Shown one piece after another: positions 1 to 7,877 of a stretch of DNA of 64,000 nt. Numbering within the stretch: the stretch's first letter is position 1; each line of letters opens with the position of its first letter. Below the pieces are notes generated by a model. The model was not told the origin of the DNA. It saw nothing but the letters and a program-made list of their open reading frames with translations, and did not search any database. The DNA is from Lachnospiraceae bacterium. Its GTDB lineage: Bacteria; Bacillota; Clostridia; Lachnospirales; Lachnospiraceae. The stretch lies in the NCBI GenBank assembly GCA_003979345.1, contig RYVZ01000015.1, positions 12,916 through 76,915 on the forward strand, written 5' to 3'. The position numbers were made by a program, and so were the translations under genes.

Positions 1-29
1 CCCGATGTGTTCGGATGTGACGTCTTAGA

Positions 30-103
30 CGTGCGTTAGAGGATTCGAACCCCCGACCTTTTGGTCCGTAGCCAAACGCTCTATCCAGCTGAGCTAAACG
101 CAC
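30..103 (-). tRNA. tRNA-Arg (anticodon ACG)
   Basis: The minus strand folds into a complete cloverleaf. Acceptor strands GTGCGTT and AACGCAC pair fully, the D arm carries AGCTCAGCTGGATAGAGC, the anticodon loop CTACGGA gives anticodon ACG, and the T arm has GGTTCGAATCC. The discriminator base is G at position 30. The 3' CCA is not encoded (TCT follows), so it must be added after transcription. ACG is read as ICG for CGN arginine codons. Confidence 0.96.
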
Positions 104-476
104 ATTTGCTTACGCAACAAATATATATTACTTCATTGTCTGCGCTTTGTCAACTGGATTTTTACTTCTGTTTTCTGTTTTTTGTTTCTGATTTTTGCTC
201 TTCTGTTTTTTTGTACTCTTCCGTTATTTTTGATAAAACAGCTCTCCGTTTTTTCATTTTCAGCCTCAGTTCTTTATCCAAAATCCCATCGTAACTCTCC
301 GCCGCATTTTTTACCTCTGTCTTTGCATGTTTTATTTTTTGTCTGCGGCGGTCATGCTTTTGCCTTCGACCCGCAAAAGCATGAGTCGCTTTTACGGCTT
401 TACTATAGAAAATTCTGCATCAAAAGTCAAGGATTCTCCGTCTGTAAAGCATCGCGCAAACATTCTTCGAACCATC
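104..476. other. intergenic stretch with one hairpin
   Basis: No convincing gene lies here. Positions 150-330 are T/C-rich on the plus strand. Positions 353-383 form an 11-bp stem (CATGCTTTTGC / GCAAAAGCATG) around a 9-nt loop, about 95 nt past the lysozyme stop codon. It may end or stabilise that transcript, but there is no T-run directly after it. Confidence 0.4.
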
Positions 477-1685
477 TTATTGCAGCGAAAAGTCGTAAAA
501 ACCGATATTCAGATCGACGTCCCCCGTAATACCAGCAACCCTCGCACTGTCCGAATACTGCCAGACAGAAAATGCGTATGGATAGTAGAAATACGGCGTA
601 TATGCCGCAAACCACTTCGGGTACTGCTCGATCCTCGTTAAATCAAGCATGAGCATGAACGTCTTCAGATTTCCGTAGATCATCGGCTTATATCCGGCTT
701 CCTGTATCCTGTCAAAAAAAGCAATACAGTTATCGGTCCACTGTTCCATCGTCAGCACATTCGTGCGCGCCCCCGCCGCATTCACATCCTCCACGTCCAG
801 CACGACCGTACACTGCAGATTGTAAGGTGCAAGCGCTTCGATCACGAACTCTGCTTCCTCCCGCGCCTCCTCCGGGGTAAGCGCCTGCGTAAAGAAATAG
901 ACACCGACGTCAATTCCTGCCGCCGTTGCGCCCTCAATATTGCGAACAAAATATTCGTCCAGCACAAGCCTTCCCTCACTGCCATATCCGCGGATTCCCA
1001 GACGGATGATCGCAAATTCCACACCGTCCCCCGCAACCTGCTGCCAGTCGATCTCACCCTGATAACTCGATACATCGATTCCTTTGTGCGTCACAAGCTG
1101 CCCGTTCTCATAATATTGATATTCGTTATTCTCAGTGACGACCAGATTTTCATTAACATAGGGATGCTTTTGTAATGCATCATTGATATCCATAAAGAGA
1201 TATTGTCCTGCGTCCGCAAATACGATCTGATCCGGGAAAAAATGACGCAGCATCGGAACCGTGCCGTTTCCGTTCGTGATCTGTTCCTTTAATTCCTCCA
1301 AAAAGCGGGTACGCGAGTCTAAGTCCAGTGTCTGCGCCTGTTCCTCCAAAAGCCGTGACACTTCCTCCTGTGTATACACTTCGCCAGACGCCGCAAACAC
1401 CGCTTCCGCTTCTTTGTCTTTCAACTCCTGTCTGAGCGCTTCATTTTCTTTTTGGTAATAAAAAAATACAAGCGCTGCGCCAATGAGTGCGACCAGGGAA
1501 AGCATCGCAAAAAAAGCGGCTGCGATACTTTTATTTTGGGATCTTTTTTGCTTTGGTGTGCGATAACTCCCTTTCGCGCGGTGCTGTTCTCTGCTATTTT
1601 GTCGTTCTTCGACACCGTATCGTTCTTTGCCGTCCTGCCGGACCTGCGTATCCTGTACCCTGTCTCCGTTTTGTCTCTCCTGCAT
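477..1685 (-). CDS. membrane-anchored GH25 lysozyme (N-acetylmuramidase)
   Basis: Predicted peptidoglycan hydrolase of 402 residues. A basic, low-complexity cytoplasmic N-terminus is followed by one membrane segment (about residues 53-77, ending ALVFFYY) and a predicted coiled-coil, Glu-rich stalk. The GH25 domain fills the last 200 residues: it opens with GIDVSSYQG (catalytic Asp region), has the LDVED acidic pair, and ends with the DVDLN motif. The topology is type II, with the enzyme outside the cell, fitting a role in wall remodelling. The start at 1685 is chosen because AAGAAGG lies 5 nt before it; an upstream in-frame ATG at 1763 has no clear ribosome binding site. It lies downstream of trpS, separated by a palindromic repeat element. 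Confidence 0.9.
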   Translation of the reverse strand: MQERQNGDRVQDTQVRQDGKERYGVEERQNSREQHRAKGSYRTPKQKRSQNKSIAAAFFAMLSLVALIGAALVFFYYQKENEALRQELKDKEAEAVFAASGEVYTQEEVSRLLEEQAQTLDLDSRTRFLEELKEQITNGNGTVPMLRHFFPDQIVFADAGQYLFMDINDALQKHPYVNENLVVTENNEYQYYENGQLVTHKGIDVSSYQGEIDWQQVAGDGVEFAIIRLGIRGYGSEGRLVLDEYFVRNIEGATAAGIDVGVYFFTQALTPEEAREEAEFVIEALAPYNLQCTVVLDVEDVNAAGARTNVLTMEQWTDNCIAFFDRIQEAGYKPMIYGNLKTFMLMLDLTRIEQYPKWFAAYTPYFYYPYAFSVWQYSDSARVAGITGDVDLNIGFYDFSLQ

Positions 1686-1804
1686 AGCCACCTTCTTTGA
1701 TCTTCCTATTCGTTTGTATTGTTGCGAATTTGCCGCGAACGTCTGCCTTTTTGATCGATACATTTTTTAGACGCGGCGGAGTTCCTTTTCGTTTCAGTCT
1801 GTCC

Positions 1805-1890
1805 AATGTGAAGTTATAGAAGTTCCAGGGCAGCTGCAATGCCCTTGAGAAACAGCCTCTGCTGTGGCATTAGAACTTTTCTTCACATTA
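1805..1890 (-). repeat. palindromic 3'-UTR element, copy A
   Basis: An 86-bp element beginning 8 bp past the trpS stop codon. Its ends are inverted repeats (AATGTGAAG). Inside are the stems AAGTTC/GAACTT, GGGCA/TGCCC and CAGC..GCTG. It shares a conserved 5' half on the minus strand (GTGAAGA[A/G]AAGTTCTAATGC, then a CACAGC...CTGTTTC hairpin) and the 3' AACTTCACA end with a second copy at 43533-43727, which also sits at a stop codon in the same orientation. Confidence 0.65.
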
Positions 1891-1897
1891 AAGACTG

Positions 1898-2992
1898 TCA
1901 ATCCGCGGCAAAGCGTTCCGCCTGCTCTGAGATCAGCGCCTGATCCTCAAAATAGTTGATCTTCATCGCCGCCTTCACTTCCGAAAGCGTCTGCTCCGCG
2001 ACTTCTTTCGCCGCCGCTGTTCCTTTTTTCAATATATCATAAATTGCGGGAATATCCTTTTCTAATTCTTTCCTGCGCTCCCTGATCGGCGCAAGCTCCT
2101 CCTCCAGCACTTTGTTTAAGAATTTCTTTACCTTGACATCGCCAAGCCCGCCGCGCTTATAATGATCTTTTAATTCATCAAGATTCTGGTATTCCGGCAG
2201 ATAACGTGCAAACTGTTCCGGTTTACTGAACGCATCCAGATAAATAAAGACCGGATTACCGTCCACATTACCCGGATCTTCCACTCGCAGATGATTCGGA
2301 TCGGTAAACATCGACATCACTTTTTTCTTAACGTCCTCCGCAGAATCAGACAGATAAATACAGTTGCCGAGTGTTTTACTCATCTTTGCCTTGCCATCCG
2401 TTCCCGGAAGCCGCAGACACGCTTCATTATCCGGAAGCAGGATCGCAGGATCGACCAGCGTTTCGCCATACACAGAATTAAACTTGTGTACGATCTCCTT
2501 CGTCTGCTCAAGCATCGGCATCTGATCCTCACCAACCGGAACCGTCGTCGCCTTAAATGCGGTAATGTCCGCCGCCTGACTGATCGGGTAGCAGAAAAAT
2601 CCAACCGGAATGCTCGCCTCAAAATTACGCATCTGGATCTCGCTTTTAACGGTCGGGTTGCGCTGTAAGCGCGATACGGTCACTAAATTCATGTAATAAA
2701 AAGTCAGTTCCGTCAGTTCAGGAATCTGGGACTGTATGAGAATATTCGATTTTTCCGGGTCTATTCCGCAGGCAAGATAATCAAGCGCCACTTCGATGAT
2801 GTTCTGACGCACTTTTTCGGGATTATCCGCATTGTCGGTCAATGCCTGTGCGTCTGCGATCATGATAAAGATTTTGTCAAATTCGCCTGAATTCTGCAAT
2901 TCCACACGTCTTTTTAGAGAACCGACATAATGTCCGACATGCAGTCTCCCTGTCGGTCTGTCCCCGGTCAAAATAATTTTCGATTTTGGCAT
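1898..2992 (-). CDS. trpS: tryptophan--tRNA ligase
   Basis: Class I aminoacyl-tRNA synthetase that charges tRNA-Trp in the cytoplasm. The 364 residues include the HIGH-type motif HVGHY near residue 19 and the KMSKS-type loop KAKMSKTLGN near residue 203, with TrpRS features between them (GEDQMPMLEQT, LPGTDGKAKMSK). The length is slightly above the usual 330-340. The start has a good AGGAGGG site about 10 nt upstream. No T-box leader (no TGGNACCGCG) is seen in the 170 nt upstream, so Trp-dependent attenuation is not supported. Two 10-bp direct repeats (CCGGACTTCC at 3049 and 3092) lie in the leader. Confidence 0.97.
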   Translation of the reverse strand: MPKSKIILTGDRPTGRLHVGHYVGSLKRRVELQNSGEFDKIFIMIADAQALTDNADNPEKVRQNIIEVALDYLACGIDPEKSNILIQSQIPELTELTFYYMNLVTVSRLQRNPTVKSEIQMRNFEASIPVGFFCYPISQAADITAFKATTVPVGEDQMPMLEQTKEIVHKFNSVYGETLVDPAILLPDNEACLRLPGTDGKAKMSKTLGNCIYLSDSAEDVKKKVMSMFTDPNHLRVEDPGNVDGNPVFIYLDAFSKPEQFARYLPEYQNLDELKDHYKRGGLGDVKVKKFLNKVLEEELAPIRERRKELEKDIPAIYDILKKGTAAAKEVAEQTLSEVKAAMKINYFEDQALISEQAERFAAD

Positions 2993-3157
2993 TTGTATGC
3001 CCTCCTGATTGGTTTTTCAAATACGACATTAGAATACCATACTTTAAGCCGGACTTCCAGTAGCAGTATCATGTTTTAACCAAAACCACAACCGGACTTC
3101 CCACAATATTCCTGAATACCCCTTGCAGGAAAACTCTCTGACTCAGCGCTTCCTTAG

Positions 3158-3190
3158 ACAAAAACTGCCGCAGATCTCTCCACGGCAGCT
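3158..3190 (-). terminator. rho-independent terminator
   Basis: On the minus strand CTGCCG...CGGCAG forms a stem with a 12-nt loop, followed by TTTTTGT. It ends the transcript of the small damaged genes and possibly nifSU, upstream of trpS. Confidence 0.7.
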
Positions 3191-3192
3191 TC

Positions 3193-3409
3193 TTACAGGT
3201 TTTTGTTTTTGGATGGATATCGCATTACATTGACAGAGCATCTCTGATTATTTGAAAATGTCTGCAGCGCATTCCGAAGATTCTGCATGGCACTTTCTAT
3301 CATTCCGCGCATCTGCGCGCTGCTGCTCTCTACAGCACCTTCCAGCGTCCCTACGGAAATATTTTCATTCCGTTTCAGCTTATGCGTACTGCTATGAGAG
3401 ATAACGTTG
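3193..3409 (-). other. short coding-like stretch, possible gene relic
   Basis: An open frame directly after the stop of the gene at 3410 has a coding-like amino acid composition and includes a potential ATG start at 3312 (39 codons, MRGMIESAMQNLRNAL...). It has no clear ribosome binding site and no family I recognise. It may be the tail of a deleted gene or an overlapping small gene. A terminator follows immediately, which fits a transcribed 3' end. Confidence 0.3.
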
Positions 3410-3781
3410 CTATTGGTAATCCTCCGGCAAGGGCATTGGAGCGTTCGGCGACCGCCGTGGTCTTTTGCAGTATTCCTCCACAAGCGCATAATACATATCC
3501 ATGATCTCTCCGCCTGTCTCATGATTCTCCGTTTCATATCCGATTTCGCCATTGATAATATAGCGTGACGAATCTCCCGCAAATTCGAACGATGTACCGT
3601 CAATCAGTTCAATGTAAAACATTCGGTATGGTCCGCTTCCGGTAAGATCCTTAAATTCTTCCGAACCTCCTCCTGTTATCCTGACCCGATTGAGCAGTGC
3701 GACCATAGCAGAAATTTCTTTTTCCGGCAACTCCACCTTTTCTCCGTCTTCTCAGCCATACCATGAATATAATAATTTCAT
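3410..3781 (-). pseudogene. small hypothetical protein with in-frame TGA at codon 10
   Basis: From an ATG at 3781 with a strong AAGGAG site, translation reads MKLLYSWYG and then meets TGA at 3754-3752. The same frame stays open for 114 more codons to 3410 and is clearly coding-like (e.g. GPYRMFYIELIDGTSFEF). Either a nonsense mutation has split a gene of about 124 codons, or translation begins at the GTG at 3736 (GGAG five nt upstream), giving 108 residues. The family is not recognised. The 95 nt upstream contain an open tail (CDSSDFYNGGGYIAIGG, then stop) directly after nifU, suggesting a deleted neighbour; a toxin-immunity remnant is one possibility but is speculative. Confidence 0.5.
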
Positions 3782-3877
3782 ATCGTCTCCTTACCAACTG
3801 TGGCAGACCGCCCGATCCAACGTTAATGTAGTCCCCCGATAGCTATGTAGCCGCCACCATTGTAGAAATCTGATGAA

Positions 3878-4294
3878 TCACAATATCGGGTCTTCTGTAA
3901 ACGTATCCTGATCGTACGCGATGCCGTTTCTCTCATAATAATCTTTCACCGCCGCCTTGACCGCTTCCTCCGCCAGCACGGAGCAATGCAGTTTGTGCGC
4001 CGGAAGCCCGTCCAGCGCCTCCGCCACCGCCTGATTGGTCAGCCTCAGCGCCTCTTTTAAGGGTCTTCCCTTGATCATTTCCGTTGCCATTGAGCTTGAC
4101 GCGATCGCTGAGCCGCATCCGAACGTCTCAAATTTCACATCCGATACCACATCATCGTCAATTTTCAAATAGATCTTCATAATATCCCCACACCTGGCGT
4201 TTCCGACTTCTCCCACGCCGTCCGCATCTTCAATCGCCCCGACATTCCGCGGATTCCGAAAATGATCCATTACTTTTTCACTATATAATGCCAT
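3878..4294 (-). CDS. nifU: Fe-S cluster assembly scaffold, IscU/NifU N-terminal type
   Basis: A 138-residue scaffold on which Fe-S clusters are built from sulfur supplied by the cysteine desulfurase next to it. The three conserved cluster ligands are visible: Cys35 (ARCGD), Cys60 (FGCGSA) and Cys104 (LHCSVL). The protein has only the IscU-like domain; the C-terminal Nfu domain of long NifU is absent, as usual in Clostridia. The start at 4294 follows AAGGAG; an upstream in-frame start would add 13 residues without a site. It lies 76 nt downstream of nifS in one transcription unit. Confidence 0.95.
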   Translation of the reverse strand: MALYSEKVMDHFRNPRNVGAIEDADGVGEVGNARCGDIMKIYLKIDDDVVSDVKFETFGCGSAIASSSMATEMIKGRPLKEALRLTNQAVAEALDGLPAHKLHCSVLAEEAVKAAVKDYYERNGIAYDQDTFTEDPIL

Positions 4295-4370
4295 GATCTC
4301 ATAATCTCCTTCCTTTTTCAAAAAATAAAACAATTGCGAAAACAGGCATTTACGCCCTTCTTTTCCTATA

Positions 4371-5558
4371 TTAGTTCAGCAAAAATTCTTTTTTTCCGCA
4401 AGCTTTATCCTTCCAAAGCGGCGACATGGCGCGCAGATAGTCTACTGCCTCCGATACCGCCCCCATGATCTGCCGCACCTCTTCCTCCGTATTCTCCGCT
4501 CCAAGCGTCAGTCGCAGGGAACCGTGCGCCACCTCATGCGGTCTTCCGATCGCAAGCAGTACATGACTGGGTTCCAGCGAGCCGGAAGTACACGCCGAGC
4601 CGGAAGAGGCACAGATGCCGCGTTCATCGAGCAGAAGTAGAAGACTTTCTCCCTCGACTCCCTCAAAACAAAAGCTGACATTCCCCGGCAATCGGTTTTT
4701 TCTGTCACCGTTTAAGACGGAATGCGGAATCCGTGATAACCCGTCGATCAATTTTGTACGGAGCGCAAACAGTTTTTCGGTGTTTTCCTTAAGATGCGCC
4801 AAAGATTCCTCCAATGCCGCCGCCATTCCCATAACGGCAGGAACATTTTCCGTTCCCGCGCGCCTGCCCCGTTCCTGTGCGCCGCCTTCGATCAACGGAA
4901 GCAGCGGGATTCCTTTTTTTACATAAAGGGCGCCGATTCCCTTTGGACCCTGAAATTTATGGGCTGACATGGAAAGCATATCCACGTTCTGCGCCCGCAC
5001 GTCAACCGCAAGATGCCCAACCGCCTGAACCGCGTCCGTATGGAACGGCACACCCTTTTTGCGACAGACTTCACCGATTCCGGCAACCGGCATCACGGAA
5101 CCGATCTCATTATTGGCATACATGATCGTCACCAGACAGGTATCCGCGCGAATGGCATCCGCGACCTGCTCCGGATAGATCATCCCATTCTCATGTACGG
5201 GCAGCAGTTCCACCTCAAACCCCTGCTTTTCCAACTGTCGAAGCGTGTGCAGAACGGCATGATGCTCAAATGCCGAAGACAGAATGTGCTTTTTTCCTTT
5301 TCGTTCTCCTGCTGCCACCGCAGAACGCAGCGCCTGATTATCCGATTCGCTTCCGCCCGACGTGAAATAGATTTCTTCCGGCGACGCGCCGATACAACCG
5401 GCAATCCGTGCCCTTGCCGCGCTCAGCGCCTCCGCCGCTTTCTGACCGAACCCGTATAGGCTGGACGGATTCCCCCACAACTCCTCCATATAAGGATGCA
5501 TCGCTTCGATCGCCGCTCTGCTCATTTTCGTAGTTGCCGCATGATCTGCGTAAATCAT
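4371..5558 (-). CDS. nifS: cysteine desulfurase (NifS/IscS family)
   Basis: PLP enzyme that takes sulfur from L-cysteine and passes it as persulfide to the IscU-type scaffold encoded downstream. The 395 residues start MIYADHAATTKM, typical of the family. The PLP lysine is Lys201 (SAHKFQGPKG) and the persulfide cysteine is Cys323 in SSGSACTSG, the long loop of group I desulfurases. A GTG at 5567 could add three residues (AAAGGGG lies just upstream), so the exact start is open by three codons. The promoter carries an Rrf2-type palindrome shared with cysK, so Fe-S or cysteine status probably controls this pair. Confidence 0.96.
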   Translation of the reverse strand: MIYADHAATTKMSRAAIEAMHPYMEELWGNPSSLYGFGQKAAEALSAARARIAGCIGASPEEIYFTSGGSESDNQALRSAVAAGERKGKKHILSSAFEHHAVLHTLRQLEKQGFEVELLPVHENGMIYPEQVADAIRADTCLVTIMYANNEIGSVMPVAGIGEVCRKKGVPFHTDAVQAVGHLAVDVRAQNVDMLSMSAHKFQGPKGIGALYVKKGIPLLPLIEGGAQERGRRAGTENVPAVMGMAAALEESLAHLKENTEKLFALRTKLIDGLSRIPHSVLNGDRKNRLPGNVSFCFEGVEGESLLLLLDERGICASSGSACTSGSLEPSHVLLAIGRPHEVAHGSLRLTLGAENTEEEVRQIMGAVSEAVDYLRAMSPLWKDKACGKKEFLLN

Positions 5559-5614
5559 GTCCCTCACCGCGCCCCTTTCTAAAATACCAACTTCTTCCTC
5601 TTCTTCCGTTCCTG

Positions 5615-5647
5615 ATTATACCCTATTATTCCTATGTAATCAATAGG
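5615..5647 (-). promoter_or_regulatory. nifS promoter with Rrf2-type operator
   Basis: -35 TTGATT (5643-5638), 17-bp spacer, -10 TATAAT (5620-5615). The palindrome CCTATTGATTACATAGG (5647-5631) covers the -35 box and part of the spacer, so a bound repressor would block RNA polymerase. Near-identical palindromes occur at the cysK and rrf2 promoters in this window. Confidence 0.75.
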
Positions 5648-5962
5648 ATTTCGAGGATCTTTTGGCACACCGCTTACGCATTCCATCGTTCTTTCCTTTA
5701 TTCTTTCCCTTATTCTTTTTTTGCTGTCTCTTTTGTTCTTTCTTTTGTTCTTTCTTTTGCTCTTTATTCTGCCCTTTCTTTTGCTCCTGCTTTTATTCTT
5801 TCTTCTTTCTTATCTTTCCCAGGCAGAAATACAACCGGTCCATCCTTATGACGAACCGGCTGTTGGTCAGATATATTTCTTGAACATTGTTTAATTTTTT
5901 CTGCTTTACATGCTTGGTAACGTGCTTATTCGCAAATCTTGCACTCCCGTATTTAAGCGTAT
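5648..5962. other. intergenic stretch with polypyrimidine tract
   Basis: No gene is supported. Positions about 5690-5815 are an almost pure T/C run on the plus strand made of imperfect TTCTTTCTTTTG-like repeats. Frames open across it encode only Phe/Leu/Ser-rich low-complexity peptide. A weak hairpin (CCGGT/ACCGG) near 5830-5860 could terminate metI. Confidence 0.4.
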
Positions 5963-6673
5963 TCATTTACGCCCTTTTAAGCGTTTGTCACACCGCTTCG
6001 CAAGACCGGTGCCGATGCTTTGAAAGATCTGCACTAACACGATCAGACAGATCACGGCAAGCAGCATTACAAGATACTGGTAACGGTAATAGCCGTAGTT
6101 GACTGCGATCTTGCCAAGCCCGCCGCCGCCCAGCATGCCGCTCATCGCGGAATAGCCGAGGATCGTTGTCACGGCAACCGCCGTATCGGATATCAGGGAC
6201 GGCACGCTTTCCGGAATCATGACCTTCGTAATGATTTGAAACGAAGACGCACCAAAGCTCTGCGCAGCTTCGATCACATTTGGGTCCACCTTCCGCAGGC
6301 TGCTCTCCACAAGACGCGCGACAAACGGGAACGATGCGGTCACAAGCGGAACAATCGACGCGGGCGTTCCGACCACCGTTCCGACAATCAGACGCGTAAG
6401 CGGAAACACCATGATCATCAGGATCAGGAACGGTACGGAGCGCAGCAGGTTGATAACGACATTCAGCAGATGCAGCAGCGCTTTCGGCACCTTTAAGATT
6501 CTGCCGTTTTCTCCGGCAACAAGCAGAACACCAAGCGGCAGCCCGATCACAACCGCAAAAACCGTTGACAGCACCGTGACATAAAGCGTCTCCCAGATTG
6601 CAAGCGGGAATTGTGTCTTTAAGATTTCCAGTGCATCCCGCACGCTTTCAGATGCAAAAAAATCAGCAACCAT
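5963..6673 (-). CDS. metI: methionine ABC transporter permease MetI
   Basis: Inner-membrane permease of the D/L-methionine importer, 236 residues with about six hydrophobic segments. The cytoplasmic EAA-type loop that docks on the ATPase is visible as VIEAAQSFGASSFQIITKVMIPESVP. It overlaps the 3' end of metN by 11 nt and has its own GGAGG site inside metN, so translation is coupled. It is the last gene of metQ-metN-metI. Confidence 0.95.
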   Translation of the reverse strand: MVADFFASESVRDALEILKTQFPLAIWETLYVTVLSTVFAVVIGLPLGVLLVAGENGRILKVPKALLHLLNVVINLLRSVPFLILMIMVFPLTRLIVGTVVGTPASIVPLVTASFPFVARLVESSLRKVDPNVIEAAQSFGASSFQIITKVMIPESVPSLISDTAVAVTTILGYSAMSGMLGGGGLGKIAVNYGYYRYQYLVMLLAVICLIVLVQIFQSIGTGLAKRCDKRLKGRK

Positions 6674-7688
6674 CGCGATCGACCTCCTCCTTTACTTCCT
6701 CGACCTCAATATCGGGAACCGCCCTGAGATAGCGGATCGCTTTCTCCGCCTGTTCCCGCCCGCCGCAGATGCCAAGCAGCATATTCCCGTATGCCTTATC
6801 CCCGATACTCCTTGTTGACGCCGCTAGAATGCTCGCCTCGATCCCCTCCTCCATCGCCATCTTCGCGATAAGCGGCGTTTTGGTCGCATTCGCGCCGTTA
6901 AAGATCACGCGGATCACGCGCTCATCCCCCTTGGCGGCTGTAATCAGCCCGCCGCCTTCCGGATAAACAAGGCGTTTCGCCGCCTGCGACTTCGGCGTGG
7001 CAAATACCTCTCTGACTGTTCCCTCCTCTGCCACAATACCGCCGTCCATGATCGCGACCCGCGTGCAGATCTGTTCTACCACGCTCATCTGATGGGTAAT
7101 AACGATCACGGTGATGCCGAGTCTGTCATGAATCTCACGGATCAGCTTCAGGATGGACTGCGTCGTCTGGGGGTCGAGTGCACTGGTCGCCTCATCGCAC
7201 AGCAAAATCTTGGGCTCCGTGGCAAGCGCCCGCGCGATCGCGACGCGCTGCTGCTGTCCTCCCGACAATTGCGCCGGATAGCTTTTCTGCTTATCGCCAA
7301 GTCCGACAAGTTCAAGCAATTCCCTTGCCCGTTTCTGCGCTTCCGCCTTTCTGAGTCCCGCCAGCTCTAACGGAAAACAGACATTTTTTAAGCAGTTTTT
7401 CTGCATCAGCAGATGAAATCCCTGAAAGATCATCGTGATATTGCGCCGTTCCCTGCGCAACTCAGCTTCCGTCAGACTGCCAAAATCCTTTCCGTCGATC
7501 AGAATCTTCCCGCCTGTCGGACGCTCCAAAAGGTTGATACTGCGCACAAGTGTACTTTTTCCGGCACCGCTCATACCGATGATCCCGTAAATCTCTCCAT
7601 CCGCAATAGTAAGAGAAACGTCCTTGAGCGCTTCCACTTCCCCGTCGGATGTCTGAAATGTTTTGGATAAGTGTTGTATTTCGATCAT
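6663..7688 (-). CDS. metN: methionine ABC transporter ATP-binding protein MetN
   Basis: ATPase of the methionine importer, 341 residues. Walker A is GMSGAGKST (residues 38-46), followed by LSGGQQQRVAIARALA and Walker B ILLCDEATSALDP. The last 75-80 residues form the NIL/ACT-like domain (VIRVIFNGANATKTPLI...) by which intracellular methionine inhibits MetN. The ATG at 7688 has GGGAG seven nt upstream; the longer frame to 7817 runs into degenerate copies of the metQ 3' end and is not coding. It follows metQ after about 150 nt of tandem repeat and overlaps metI. Confidence 0.96.
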   Translation of the reverse strand: MIEIQHLSKTFQTSDGEVEALKDVSLTIADGEIYGIIGMSGAGKSTLVRSINLLERPTGGKILIDGKDFGSLTEAELRRERRNITMIFQGFHLLMQKNCLKNVCFPLELAGLRKAEAQKRARELLELVGLGDKQKSYPAQLSGGQQQRVAIARALATEPKILLCDEATSALDPQTTQSILKLIREIHDRLGITVIVITHQMSVVEQICTRVAIMDGGIVAEEGTVREVFATPKSQAAKRLVYPEGGGLITAAKGDERVIRVIFNGANATKTPLIAKMAMEEGIEASILAASTRSIGDKAYGNMLLGICGGREQAEKAIRYLRAVPDIEVEEVKEEVDRDGC

Positions 7689-7732
7689 AGTAATTCTCCC
7701 AACATTGATCTTTCTGCATTTTTGACGACTGT

Positions 7733-7877
7733 GCAAGCGCCCTTGGCATGCTCTGTTTTCCGTCACGATGCAAGCGCCTCTGGCGTGCTCTGCTCTTACG
7801 TCACTGTGCAAGCACATCCAGTGTGCTCTGCTCTTACGTCACTGTGCAAGCACATCCAGTGTGCTCTGCTTTCCGCC
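7733..7877 (-). repeat. four tandem copies of the metQ 3' end (38-bp unit)
   Basis: Units start at 7733, 7770, 7808 and 7846 (spacing 37, 38, 38). On the minus strand each unit corresponds to the last codons of metQ (KQSTLDVLAQ-stop) plus a short link. The first two units downstream of the gene body are identical over nearly their whole length and the later ones are increasingly diverged. The array covers the metQ stop codon and most of the metQ-metN gap. Confidence 0.85.

Noticed and set aside
2993..3160. T-box leader upstream of trpS
   Set aside because: The TGGNACCGCG T-box and matching terminator/antiterminator are absent.
3193..3603. 136-codon frame overlapping the small hypothetical gene
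   Set aside because: Its first 60 codons are antisense-like filler in another frame of the 108-residue gene; only the last part (after 3410) looks coding.
5534..5883. Plus-strand Phe/Leu/Ser-rich frames over the polypyrimidine tract
   Set aside because: Low-complexity translation of a T/C run with no start signal.
7689..7817. N-terminal extension of MetN
   Set aside because: The extra 43 codons are degenerate copies of the metQ 3' repeat read in frame; the ATG at 7688 has its own ribosome binding site and gives a normal MetN.
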